Source: Postechiella marina
GTDB taxonomy: Bacteria > Bacteroidota > Bacteroidia > Flavobacteriales > Flavobacteriaceae
DNA: 64,000 nucleotides
Assembly: GCF_039538365.1 (NCBI RefSeq)
Contig: NZ_BAABCA010000003.1
Location: 62,001 to 126,000 of the forward strand
Direction of reading: 5' to 3'
Shown here in pieces: positions 26,306 to 35,098 of the stretch. Each line of letters opens with the position of its first letter. The stretch's first letter is position 1. Both the position numbers and the translations under genes were made by a program. Below the pieces are notes generated by a model. It saw only the letters and a program-made list of their open reading frames with translations, was not told the origin of the DNA and did no database searches.

Positions 26306-27454
26306 TTAATTTATTTTTGTCCAAGAAGTATTATTCTTATCACTATCTACAGCAGCATAAATAAACTTCATACCTCTTAAACCATCGTAAATAGTTGGAT
26401 AATCTGGCTTATCAATAGTTTCTCCATTATTTATAGCAGTAATATGCGTTGCCACATTTTTATAAATTGTAGCAAAAGCCTCTAAATAACCTTCGGGGTG
26501 GCCAGCAGGAATTCTAGAAACCTCTAAAGCTTCCTTATGCAATCCTACTCCATTTGGCGTATAGATTTTTTTAGGTTCGTCTAGCCAACGTGTAATTAAT
26601 TCATTCGGATTTTCTTGATACCACTCCAAACTTCCTTTTTCACCATATACTTTAATACCAAGGTTGTTTTCTTCCCCTAAAGCAATTTGAGAAATAGAAA
26701 TACTTCCCTTAGCACCATTTTCCATTCTAATAAGCATATTACCATCATCATCCAAAACACGCCCTTCTCCAAAACGTCCTAAATCGGCAGCAATTTCATC
26801 AATTTTCAAATCTGTAATATATTCTATTAAATTTTCGGCATGTGTTCCTATATCACCTAAAGCACCACCAATTCCAGAACGCTTAGGATCTATTCTCCAA
26901 GCAGCTTGTTTTTGCCCTGTATTTTCTAAAGGCGTAGATAACCACCCTTGTAAATATTGCGCTTGTATTTTTCTAATTTTACCCAACTCACCTTTAGTAA
27001 CCATAGCTCTAGCTTGTTTTACCATGGCATTACCTGTGTAATTATGGGTTAATGCGAAAACCTGTCCGCTTTTCTCAATAACCTCCTGAAGTTCCTCAGC
27101 TTCCTCCAAAGTCAATGTAACTGGCTTATCACAAACCACATGAAATCCATGTTCTAAAGCCATTTTTGCAGGAGGAAAATGCATGTGATTAGGCGTTACA
27201 ATAGCAACAAAATCCATACGCACATCTTCTGGCAATGCTTTTTCCTTAAGAATCATTTCTTCAAATGTACCATAACACCTATCTTCTTTTAAATTTAAAG
27301 CCATTCCTGAAGCTATAGATTTTTCGGCACTACTACTAAATGCACCACAAACTAAATCTATCATTCCATCTATAGATGCTGCCTTTCTATGTACATCTCC
27401 TATAAAAGAGCCAGCGCCACCGCCAACCATTCCCATTTTTAATTTTCTACTCAT
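26306..27454 (-). CDS. Gfo/Idh/MocA-family oxidoreductase
   Basis: This 382-residue NAD(P)-dependent sugar oxidoreductase starts with a Rossmann loop MGMVGGGAGSFIGDVHR. The family's EKP-type motif appears as HVVCDKPVTLTLEEAEEL, and the catalytic-region GIGGALGDIGTHAENL carries Asp and His. No Tat signal is present, so it is cytoplasmic. Relatives in glycoside loci oxidise or reduce C3 of sugars, which fits with DUF1080 and TIM-barrel neighbours. Its start lies 3 bases from the MFS stop, so the genes are coupled. Confidence 0.9.
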   Translation of the reverse strand: MSRKLKMGMVGGGAGSFIGDVHRKAASIDGMIDLVCGAFSSSAEKSIASGMALNLKEDRCYGTFEEMILKEKALPEDVRMDFVAIVTPNHMHFPPAKMALEHGFHVVCDKPVTLTLEEAEELQEVIEKSGQVFALTHNYTGNAMVKQARAMVTKGELGKIRKIQAQYLQGWLSTPLENTGQKQAAWRIDPKRSGIGGALGDIGTHAENLIEYITDLKIDEIAADLGRFGEGRVLDDDGNMLIRMENGAKGSISISQIALGEENNLGIKVYGEKGSLEWYQENPNELITRWLDEPKKIYTPNGVGLHKEALEVSRIPAGHPEGYLEAFATIYKNVATHITAINNGETIDKPDYPTIYDGLRGMKFIYAAVDSDKNNTSWTKIN

Positions 27455-27457
27455 AAT

Positions 27458-28633
27458 TTAAGCTACTTCTTTACTATTTCTTTTTTTCATATAAAAATTC
27501 AACCCTAAAAAGGCCACAATTAAAATGGCTGGTAAAATAGACATAGTTCTTAACGCTTCTCCTGGGCCACTAGCACCATCCATTAAACGCCCCATAAAAG
27601 GCAACACTAATGACACCGAAAACATACCAGCACCTCCCATAATAGATAAGCCAATTGCTCCTGTTTCTGGCAAATACTCTGCTACAAAACCTAACATAGT
27701 TGGCCAAAAGAAAGTAACGCCTACAGCAAAAACTGCAGCTGCAACAAATATCATTCCTCCACTAGTAACTGTTAACAACCACAACCCTACAAAAGTGAAG
27801 ATTGCAGAATAGAGTAACATACCAGAAGGTTTTAATTTATGCACTACTTGACCTGCAGACAAACGCCCCAAAGCCATAATACCGTTTATAAAAGCCAATA
27901 CCAATAAAGGTGCAGACACAGATTCTTTTAACAACGACTCTATACGCTGTGTTGTTCCCAACTCTGAAGCTGCTGTTAAAAACATACAAAACACCATAAA
28001 TAAAAATAACGGATTTAGCACACTTGAAAACATTTTTTTATTACTTATACCTAACTGAACACGCTCTGTAACTGGTATTTTTTGCCCCATAAACAACAAA
28101 CCATAAAGTACTAATGGAATAAATAAAGTACCCACCATAATTTGCCAGCTTAAACCTAAAACATCCATAACTAACCAGCCTACAAGAGAACCTATTACAA
28201 TACCACCAGGAAACCAAACATGAAACCTATTAAGCATTTTTGTTTTTTGATCTGGATACATTGACGCAACCATAGGATTAAGAGCAGCCTCTACAAAACC
28301 ATTACCAATACCAATAAATAGCGTTGCAATAAATAACGATGTCATAGAACCAGCCATTATAGTTAAAACAATACCAACAGCATGTGTTAAAAAAGCCATC
28401 CATGTTATTTTTTTAATACCTAATAAATCTACCAAAGGACCTCCAATAATCATAGCTATTGTGAAGCCGAAAAATGCTGGCGCAAAAGCATAACCAATTT
28501 GCTCTAACGAAAGGCCAACGCCTTCTGGACCAAAAACGGTTTCTAATCTTGCTCGAATGGCAAAAGTCATTGCTGTGGTGATTAAAGCAAGACAACTTGC
28601 CAAGAACAGTCTATTTTTATTAATATTTTCCAT
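27458..28633 (-). CDS. MFS transporter, probably for a sugar or sugar derivative
   Basis: This 391-residue inner-membrane protein has about twelve hydrophobic segments. Seen: the N-terminal RLETVFGPEGVGLS loop, GPLVDLLGIKKITWMAF (the MFS motif-A position), GNGFVEAALNPMVASMYPDQKT, and a C-terminal half with LGFVAEYLPETGAIGLSIMGGAGM. It most resembles sugar/nucleoside-type MFS members. In this operon it would bring the sugar product from the periplasm to the cytoplasmic oxidoreductase and isomerase. It lies 33 bp after the TIM-barrel lipoprotein gene. Confidence 0.87.
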   Translation of the reverse strand: MENINKNRLFLASCLALITTAMTFAIRARLETVFGPEGVGLSLEQIGYAFAPAFFGFTIAMIIGGPLVDLLGIKKITWMAFLTHAVGIVLTIMAGSMTSLFIATLFIGIGNGFVEAALNPMVASMYPDQKTKMLNRFHVWFPGGIVIGSLVGWLVMDVLGLSWQIMVGTLFIPLVLYGLLFMGQKIPVTERVQLGISNKKMFSSVLNPLFLFMVFCMFLTAASELGTTQRIESLLKESVSAPLLVLAFINGIMALGRLSAGQVVHKLKPSGMLLYSAIFTFVGLWLLTVTSGGMIFVAAAVFAVGVTFFWPTMLGFVAEYLPETGAIGLSIMGGAGMFSVSLVLPFMGRLMDGASGPGEALRTMSILPAILIVAFLGLNFYMKKRNSKEVA

Positions 28634-28666
28634 TTTATAAATTTGATTTAGTTTAGTTCGTTTTTA

Positions 28667-29623
28667 TTATGATAATTTTTTACCAGCTTTAATTAACAAA
28701 TCTCTTGTTAAGGTTATTCCTTTATCTTCGGTAAGACCATGCCCTTCAAATTCGATTCCTATAAAACCATTATAGTTTACACTTTTTACCATTTCTATCA
28801 TTTTATAGAAATCTATAGTAGTTTCGTTACCATCTGCGTCAAAATCGTAAGACTTAGCGCTTACCGCTTTTGCAAAAGGCAACAACTCTTTCATTCCTTT
28901 ATAACGATCATAAGCATCTAAGCATTCTTTATTTTTATTTTTCTTAATACAAAAGTTTCCAAAATCCGGAAGTGTTCCGCAGTTTTTGCTTTTTATTTGA
29001 GAAAACACATCAGTCATCCATTCGCCATTAGAAGAAAATCCACCGTGATTCTCTACCAATACATTGATGTTAGAACCCTGAGCAAATTCTGAAAGTTTAG
29101 ATAACGAATCTACTCCTGCCTTAACTGCATCTGATTTGTCTTTTCCTCCTGCTAAATTTACACGAATAGCGTGACAGCCTAAAAAATGGGCTGCTTCCAC
29201 CCATTTATAATGATTCTCTACAGCTTCTAATCTTTCTTTTTCGTTTGCATTTGCTAAAGCGCCTTCACCATCTATCATAATCAAAACATTTTGCTGTCCT
29301 TCAGCATCAGCTCGTAATTTCATGTCCTTTAAATAAGACATATCTTTCGCCTTATCTTTAAAAAAACCGTTTACATACTCAATGCCTTCGCAGCCTAAAC
29401 TTCTAGACCTTGCTGCAAAATCTAAATTATCCATTTTACCACTTTTAAGCGACCTGTGAAAAGACCACTCTGCCAAAGAAATTTTGAAAAACAATTCTGG
29501 ATTTTTAATAACTCCTTCTAGTTTATTTTTATTTTTTTTCGCATCATTACAAGCATACAACCCCATTAAAGATAACGCAGCAGTAGTTTGAGAAGTCTTC
29601 GATATAAAATCTCTTCTATTCAT
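28667..29623 (-). CDS. Exported TIM-barrel isomerase-like lipoprotein
   Basis: This 318-residue TIM-barrel protein has both a twin-arginine start (MNRRDFISKTS) and a lipobox-like LYAC (Cys25), so it is probably Tat-exported and lipid-anchored. The barrel shows AEWSFHRSLKSGK, LGCEGIEYVNGFF, VLVENHGGFSSNG, TLPDFGNFC and GFIGIEFEGHG, the last with the terminal Glu ligand. It resembles hydroxypyruvate isomerase/epimerase relatives. It is the first gene of the leftward operon, preceded by the 22-base motif that also lies at the AraC gene start. A periplasmic role on 3-keto sugars is inferred. Confidence 0.84.
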   Translation of the reverse strand: MNRRDFISKTSQTTAALSLMGLYACNDAKKNKNKLEGVIKNPELFFKISLAEWSFHRSLKSGKMDNLDFAARSRSLGCEGIEYVNGFFKDKAKDMSYLKDMKLRADAEGQQNVLIMIDGEGALANANEKERLEAVENHYKWVEAAHFLGCHAIRVNLAGGKDKSDAVKAGVDSLSKLSEFAQGSNINVLVENHGGFSSNGEWMTDVFSQIKSKNCGTLPDFGNFCIKKNKNKECLDAYDRYKGMKELLPFAKAVSAKSYDFDADGNETTIDFYKMIEMVKSVNYNGFIGIEFEGHGLTEDKGITLTRDLLIKAGKKLS

Positions 29624-29715
29624 TATTAAATATTTTTGAAGTTCTATTTAGTTTTCTATAACACTGATAATCTTGTGAAAATATATAATTTATTTCTAAT
29701 CACTGTTTATTTTTA

Positions 29716-29737
29716 TTCAGTGAAAGAATTTAAACAC
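29716..29737 (-). promoter_or_regulatory. Putative operator, site B (shared with the AraC gene start)
   Basis: This 22-base sequence with core TGAAAGAATTTAAACAC matches 30785-30806 (TGAAAAAATTTGAACAC core) at 19 of 22 positions. CACTG and CAGTG half-sites flank it (CACTG at 29701). It lies 93 bases upstream of the TIM-barrel lipoprotein start, where a regulator site would be expected. Confidence 0.4.
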
Positions 29738-29751
29738 CCAAGTATTATATT

Positions 29752-30855
29752 TTAAGAATACGATGAAATTTTATCGCTTACAAAAAAGCGAAATCTATAC
29801 TCGTTTGGCGAACATTTCTCATGCTTCTTAAACACTGTAGAAAAATACTGACTCGTAGTAAAGCCACACATATAAGCCACCTCACTTATGGCTAGATGCT
29901 CATTTTCTTGAAGTATTTTCTTAGACAATTCCAAACGCTTCATAGTTAAATAACGCATTGGCGTCAAGTTTGTTAATTGCTTGCAATGATGCGTAAACCT
30001 TGTTAACCCAACACCTGCAGACTGAGACATTAACTCTATTGTCCAATCGTCTGACAAGTTTTTTTCTAGCTCATTCAAAAAAAGCTGAACACTTCTAGAA
30101 CTATCTGTTAACGCCTCGTTTAAAATAATGTCTTCTGTATTCAATACATCCAAAAGCAATATCAACAAATAATTAACCAACAAACGAATTCTTGAAGCAT
30201 TACTACCATTAACATCTGTATTAACCGCTGCATTAATACGCTTAAAACAATCTCCCATTCGCCTATCTGTTTTCCAAACAAACTTTTCGTTTTGCCTTAA
30301 AATAGTAGTTAATCTTGCCAAGTCATCTGGAGTTAAAGTTATCCAATCTGGCCAAACCCACTCTTGGTGAGGCCTTCTCACCCCTAAATCTATAATCACC
30401 CAATACAACTTACCCATACCTATATTAGGGTTCCCAACTTTATGAGCTTCCCAAGGGCGCGTAATAGTTAAATGTCCAGGTGTTAAAGTAACATCCTTAT
30501 TTTCCTGACTGTAAGGCATGGTTCCTGATTCTAAAAAATGAAATTCCATACCTTCATTTCTATGCCAATCTAAACCCCAATCTTGAGGCTCGTTCGCATC
30601 CCAATACCCAATACTATTTATCCCTAACGTATTAGCATCTAGCCTATCACCTGGATACGTATGCCTTGCCAAGGCTTTAAACTTTAATTTTTTACGCTCA
30701 ACCGCATCAATTAAAGGCAAACAAGTATCTGCATGATACACTACGCCATCTGCTTCATATGGCTGAATTTTTTGTATATTTATTTTCACTGAAAAAATTT
30801 GAACACTAATACCATGCAAATTAGTTATTTTTCCGATATAATGAAATTTTATCAC
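29752..30855 (-). CDS. AraC-family transcriptional regulator
   Basis: This protein has up to 367 residues: an N-terminal cupin-like sensor (about 60-170, with GMEFHFLESG and HLTITRPWEAHKVG) and a C-terminal double helix-turn-helix (about 265-365, with MSQSAGVGLTRFTHHCKQ and ISEVAYMCGFTTSQYFSTVFKKHEK). The only ATG is at 30855, but a GTG at 30789 gives VKINIQKIQPYEADG. That may be the true start and would place the repeated motif at 30785-30806 at the start codon. It is divergent from the GMC operon and upstream of the TIM-barrel operon, so it is the likely local regulator, with a sugar as effector. Confidence 0.87.
   Translation of the reverse strand: MIKFHYIGKITNLHGISVQIFSVKINIQKIQPYEADGVVYHADTCLPLIDAVERKKLKFKALARHTYPGDRLDANTLGINSIGYWDANEPQDWGLDWHRNEGMEFHFLESGTMPYSQENKDVTLTPGHLTITRPWEAHKVGNPNIGMGKLYWVIIDLGVRRPHQEWVWPDWITLTPDDLARLTTILRQNEKFVWKTDRRMGDCFKRINAAVNTDVNGSNASRIRLLVNYLLILLLDVLNTEDIILNEALTDSSRSVQLFLNELEKNLSDDWTIELMSQSAGVGLTRFTHHCKQLTNLTPMRYLTMKRLELSKKILQENEHLAISEVAYMCGFTTSQYFSTVFKKHEKCSPNEYRFRFFVSDKISSYS
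30785..30806 (-). promoter_or_regulatory. Putative operator, site A
   Basis: This partner of site B (29716-29737) differs at 3 of 22 bases. It overlaps the possible GTG start (30789) of the AraC gene and would allow autoregulation if that gene starts downstream of 30855. Similarity alone supports it. Confidence 0.38.
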
Positions 30856-30932
30856 TAAAACTTACTTATTCGATAATAAGCAACACAATTTATTATCAAA
30901 TTTACAGTTCATTACAAAAAACCTAACAACTC

Positions 30933-32618
30933 ATGAAAGAAACATACGATGCTATAGTAATAGGGACAGGAATTTCTGGAGGCTGGGCAGCCAAAGAGCT
31001 TTGCGAAAAAGGCTTAAAAACCTTAGTCTTAGAAAGAGGTCGTATGGTAAAACATATTGAAGACTACCCGACAATGCACATGGATCCTTGGGATTTTGAA
31101 TTACGAGGAAACAAATCTGTCGAAGACAAAAAAAGACAACCAAAACAAGACAGAACTGGTTACACCACAAAACCCGCAAGCAAACATTGGTTTGTAGACG
31201 ATATTAAACACCCATATAACGAAACAAAACGCTTTGACTGGATGCGAGGCTACCATGTTGGAGGACGCTCTATTATGTGGGGAAAACACAGCTATAGATT
31301 AAGCGACATAGATTTTGAAGCCAATAAAAAAGATGGCCATGGCGTAGATTGGCCAATTCGATATAAAGACATAGCGCCTTGGTACAGTTATGTCGAAGAA
31401 TACATTGGTGTCTGCGGAGAAAACTTAGGTTTACCACAATTACCAGACGGTGTTTTTTCTCCACCAATGCCTTTTAATTGTGTTGAAACTCATTTACAAG
31501 AAAAAATAGCAGAATATTATGACGATCGTGTTTTAACACATGGAAGAGTAGCACATATTACAGGAGACAAAACTCACGAAGGACGTAGTAAATGCCAATT
31601 TAGAAATAGATGTATTAGAGGATGTCCTTTTGGCGCATATTTTAGCAGTAACTCATCTACATTACCTGCTGCAGAACGCACAGGAAATATGACACTTAGA
31701 CCAAATTCTATTGTTCATGAAATAATATATGATGATACTTTAAAAAAAGCAACAGGAGTTAGAGTTATAGATACATTAACAAAAGAAAAAATGGTTTTTG
31801 AAGCCAAAGTTATCTTTTGTTGCGCCTCGGCAATGGCATCGACATCTATACTGCTACAATCTAAATCTGACAGATTCCCAAACGGATTAGGAAATGATTC
31901 TGGTGAACTTGGACATAACATAATGGACCACCATTTAGGCGCTGGAGCTTCTGGCAAAATCTCTGGTTTCGATGACAAATATTATAAAGGCAGAATTCCT
32001 GGAGGCATTTACTTACCTAGATTTAGAAATTTAGGCGATAAAAAATCTGAAAGAAAAGATTTTATAAGAGGTTATGGCTACCAAGGAAGAGCAAGTAGAA
32101 ATGATTACTCCGAGCCTATAGAAGAACTAGCATACGGAAAAGAATTAAAAGAAAAAATTCTTGAACCTGGCGGATGGAGAATGAGCCTTGGTGGATTTGG
32201 AGAATGCCTACCAAACCACGACAACAAGATGACACTAGACTATGAAAAACTTGACGAATGGGGTTTACCAACTATTACATTTGATGCTGAATGGAAATCT
32301 AACGAATACGCTATGCGTAAAGACATGATTGCTCAAGCTGTAGAAATGTTAGAAAAAGCTGGCTTTACCGATATTGTAGAACGCGATTCGGTTCACGCTC
32401 CGGGTATTGGTATACACGAAATGGGAACAGCAAGAATGGGGCGTGACCCAAAAACATCTATTTTAAACAAAAACAACCAAATACATACCGTACCAAATGT
32501 TTATGTAACAGATGGCGCTTGTATGACGTCGTCTGGATGCACAAACCCTTCGCTAACCTACATGGCTTTAACTGCACGCGCTGCTAACCATGCTGCTAAA
32601 CAAATTAAAAACAGCTAA
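30933..32618 (+). CDS. GMC-family FAD oxidoreductase, glycoside/sugar dehydrogenase catalytic subunit
   Basis: The 561-residue flavoprotein has the FAD loop VIGTGISGGWAAKEL (9-23), the second GMC region GYHVGGRSIMWG (107-117) and the active-site GIHEMGTARMG with TNPSLTYMALTARAANHAA at the C-terminus. Cys221, Cys227 and Cys231 (C-x5-C-x3-C) match the [3Fe-4S] ligand pattern of FAD-dependent glucose dehydrogenases. It has no signal and would be exported with the Tat-bearing subunit encoded next. The family oxidises sugars, including glycosides at C3, in the periplasm. The usual cytochrome c subunit is absent from the locus. Confidence 0.9.
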   Translation: MKETYDAIVIGTGISGGWAAKELCEKGLKTLVLERGRMVKHIEDYPTMHMDPWDFELRGNKSVEDKKRQPKQDRTGYTTKPASKHWFVDDIKHPYNETKRFDWMRGYHVGGRSIMWGKHSYRLSDIDFEANKKDGHGVDWPIRYKDIAPWYSYVEEYIGVCGENLGLPQLPDGVFSPPMPFNCVETHLQEKIAEYYDDRVLTHGRVAHITGDKTHEGRSKCQFRNRCIRGCPFGAYFSSNSSTLPAAERTGNMTLRPNSIVHEIIYDDTLKKATGVRVIDTLTKEKMVFEAKVIFCCASAMASTSILLQSKSDRFPNGLGNDSGELGHNIMDHHLGAGASGKISGFDDKYYKGRIPGGIYLPRFRNLGDKKSERKDFIRGYGYQGRASRNDYSEPIEELAYGKELKEKILEPGGWRMSLGGFGECLPNHDNKMTLDYEKLDEWGLPTITFDAEWKSNEYAMRKDMIAQAVEMLEKAGFTDIVERDSVHAPGIGIHEMGTARMGRDPKTSILNKNNQIHTVPNVYVTDGACMTSSGCTNPSLTYMALTARAANHAAKQIKNS

Positions 32619-32619
32619 T

Positions 32620-33213
32620 ATGAATAGAAGAGATCTTTTAAAAGGTATTGGATTAACAGTAGGCTACGCGGTTGCCACTCCAAGTATATTGAGCCTATTA
32701 CATAGTTGCACAAACGAAGCTAAAACATGGACTCCTATTTTTTTAAGTCCAGATCAAGGCATTGTTTTAACCCATTTAGTCGATTTAATTCTACCAACAA
32801 CTAAGGAAAGTCCGGGCGCATTAGATGTTAACGTTCCAGAATTTATAGACTTATACGTATCAAAATCATACACAAATAAAGAACAAGCTAAATTTAAAAA
32901 AGGTTTAAGCAGCATTTTAAACGCTTTAAGCATTCCTGAAGAAGGTGTGTCTGCTCTAAAAAATGAAGATTATGATGCCTTACTAGCTAAATACTTAAAA
33001 ACGACCAAAACAGAGAGAAAGGCTTACAAAAAAGGATCGGAAGATTTTATAATTTTCAATACCTTAAAAGGTATTAGAAGCACATCTATATGGGCCTACA
33101 AAACAAGTGAAAAAATTGGCAAAGAAGTTTTAGCATACGACCCTATTCCTGGTGTAGCAAAAGGATGCATTAGTGTAGACGAGGCTACTAAAGGAAAAGC
33201 CTGGTCTTTATAA
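32620..33213 (+). CDS. Gluconate 2-dehydrogenase subunit 3-type small subunit (Tat, lipobox)
   Basis: This 197-residue protein starts MNRRDLLKGIGLTVGYAVA, a twin-arginine signal, and continues to LLHSC, a lipobox-like site (Cys30). The start at 32620 lies one base after the GMC stop. An earlier in-frame ATG at 32590 would overlap the GMC gene and hide the signal. The mature part (DQGIVLTHLVDLILPTTKESPGA onward) is the hitchhiker-subunit fold that carries the flavin subunit across the inner membrane through Tat. Its presence shows that the dehydrogenase works in the periplasm. Confidence 0.87.
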   Translation: MNRRDLLKGIGLTVGYAVATPSILSLLHSCTNEAKTWTPIFLSPDQGIVLTHLVDLILPTTKESPGALDVNVPEFIDLYVSKSYTNKEQAKFKKGLSSILNALSIPEEGVSALKNEDYDALLAKYLKTTKTERKAYKKGSEDFIIFNTLKGIRSTSIWAYKTSEKIGKEVLAYDPIPGVAKGCISVDEATKGKAWSL

Positions 33214-33226
33214 ACAATAAAAAAAT

Positions 33227-34027
33227 ATGACAAACATTTTAAAAACACTAGTGCTTGCATTATGCATCTCCTGCTTATTTAACTGTAAAAATGCTAAAAA
33301 AGAAAACACAGAGCCTACAAAAAAACAATGGGTTAACTTGCTTTCTAGAAACGACCTTAACGATTGGGTTATAAAAATAAAAGGTCAAGAAGTAGGTGTT
33401 AATTATAAAAACACTTTTAAAGTAGAAAACGGTATTCTTAAAGTTAATTATGACGAATATGATGATATTTTCGATAGAACCTTCGGGCATATTTATTACA
33501 AAAAACCATTTTCAAATTACAAGTTCAGAATGGATTATAGATTTGTTGGAAAACAACTAGGAGATGGTGAAGCTTGGGCAAATAGAAATAGCGGAATTAT
33601 GATTCATTGCGAAGACCCTAAAGAAATAGGTTTAGACCAAAATTTTCCTGTCTCGATTGAAGTTCAGCTCTTAGGAGGCAACGGAACAGACGAAAGATAC
33701 ACCGCAAATCTATGTACGCCAGGCACTCATGTAGAAATAGATGGCGAGCTAAAAAAACAACACTGCATAGACTCCTCTTCCAAAACCTACCATGGAGAAC
33801 AATGGGTTAATATTGAAATTGAAGTAAGAAACGATTCTATAATTAAACACTTTATAAACGGAGAAAAGGTTATGGAATATAGCAAACCTCAGTTTGGAGG
33901 CAAAGTAGATTACAATGAAGAGAAATGGGCTGCTAAAAAAGGACAACCTCTAAAAGGCGGTTACATTTCGCTGCAAAGCGAAAGTCATCCTGTTGAATTT
34001 AAAAACATTGAAATTTTAGAATTATAG
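33227..34027 (+). CDS. DUF1080 lipoprotein
   Basis: This 266-residue lipoprotein has a signal ending at LFNC (Cys20). It is a single DUF1080 domain: LLSRNDLNDWVIKIKG near the start, GEAWANRNSGIMIHCEDP in place of the usual GNSGIxxR segment, QWVNIEIEVRNDSIIKHFINGEKVMEY, and GYISLQSESHPVEFKNIEILEL at the end. The family can hydrolyse 3-keto-glycosides, the product expected from the GMC dehydrogenase encoded two genes upstream. It lies 13 bp after the small-subunit gene. Confidence 0.88.
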   Translation: MTNILKTLVLALCISCLFNCKNAKKENTEPTKKQWVNLLSRNDLNDWVIKIKGQEVGVNYKNTFKVENGILKVNYDEYDDIFDRTFGHIYYKKPFSNYKFRMDYRFVGKQLGDGEAWANRNSGIMIHCEDPKEIGLDQNFPVSIEVQLLGGNGTDERYTANLCTPGTHVEIDGELKKQHCIDSSSKTYHGEQWVNIEIEVRNDSIIKHFINGEKVMEYSKPQFGGKVDYNEEKWAAKKGQPLKGGYISLQSESHPVEFKNIEILEL

Positions 34028-34034
34028 CATAAAT

Positions 34035-34967
34035 ATGATGAAAAGAAGATCGTTTATAAAAAAAGGAACAACAGTTGCATCTTTATTAGGTTTAAGCACA
34101 TCCACCTTACATGCTATAAACTTGACTAGTAAAGATAAAAACACAGCTACCCACAATTATAAAATGAACTTCGCCCCACACTTAGGCATGTTTAAACACC
34201 ATGCTGGAAAAGACCCTATAGATCAGTTAAATTTTATGGCAGACCTAGGTTTTACTGCCTACGAAGATAACGGAATGAAAAAACGAACCGTAGAACTTCA
34301 AGAAAAAATGTCGCAAACCATGGTTAAACGAAATATAACCATGGGCGTTTTTGTAGCTCATAAAATAGACTGGAAAACACCAAGTCTTACTTCTGGAAAA
34401 ATTAACATTCGTAATAAGTTTTTAAGTGACATTAAAGAATCTGTAGAAGTAGCAAAGCGTGTAAATGCTAAATGGATAACAGTGGTACCTGGCCATGTAG
34501 ATTTAAAACAAGATATAAACTACCAAACAGCTCATGTTATAGAAACCCTAAAACAAGCTTCGTCAATATTAGAACCACATGGTATAACTATGGTTTTAGA
34601 GCCTTTAAACTTTTACAATCACCCGGGTCAATTTTTAAGCGATTCACCTCAAGCATATCAAATATGCAAAGCAGTTAACTCGCCATCTTGTAAAATTTTA
34701 TTCGATATCTATCATCAACAAATACAAGAAGGCAATCTTATACCTAACATTAATAAAACTTGGGACGAAATTGCTTATTTTCAAATTGGAGATAATCCAG
34801 GAAGAAACGAGCCTACTACAGGCGAAATAAACTACAAAAATATTTTTAAGCACATACACAACAAAGGCTTTAAAGGGGTTTTAGGCATGGAACATGGTAA
34901 CTCTATAGATGGCATTGCAGGAGAAAAAGCCATTATAAAAGCATACAAAGAAACTTCAAACTTTTAA
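34035..34967 (+). CDS. Tat-exported hydroxypyruvate isomerase-like TIM-barrel protein
   Basis: The 310-residue protein starts with MMKRRSFIKKG and a hydrophobic stretch ending at TLHA, a twin-arginine signal. Translation may start at the second ATG (34038). The barrel motifs are HHAGKDPIDQLNFMADLGF, TVVPGHVDLK, MVLEPLNFYNHPG, LFDIYHQQIQEGN and GVLGMEHGNS, giving Glu, Asp, His and Glu metal ligands. It ends the rightward operon GMC, small subunit, DUF1080, TIM. A step on the keto sugar in the periplasm is inferred. Confidence 0.86.
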   Translation: MMKRRSFIKKGTTVASLLGLSTSTLHAINLTSKDKNTATHNYKMNFAPHLGMFKHHAGKDPIDQLNFMADLGFTAYEDNGMKKRTVELQEKMSQTMVKRNITMGVFVAHKIDWKTPSLTSGKINIRNKFLSDIKESVEVAKRVNAKWITVVPGHVDLKQDINYQTAHVIETLKQASSILEPHGITMVLEPLNFYNHPGQFLSDSPQAYQICKAVNSPSCKILFDIYHQQIQEGNLIPNINKTWDEIAYFQIGDNPGRNEPTTGEINYKNIFKHIHNKGFKGVLGMEHGNSIDGIAGEKAIIKAYKETSNF

Positions 34968-35034
34968 ATAACAACACGTTATATTTTCATTTTACGTACA
35001 CTGCAAAAAAGAGCTTTTTAAATTCGAAAATTAT

Positions 35035-35042
35035 TAATTTTG
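35035..35042 (+). promoter_or_regulatory. -7 box TAATTTTG upstream of the TMEM220-like gene
   Basis: An exact TAnnTTTG match lies 56 bases upstream of the ATG at 35099. A clear TTG -33 element is not visible, so this is a moderate call. Confidence 0.4.
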
Positions 35043-35098
35043 GCAAAACAAAACCACTACCTAGACTAAAATTAAATCGTATTAAATCACAAAAAGCA

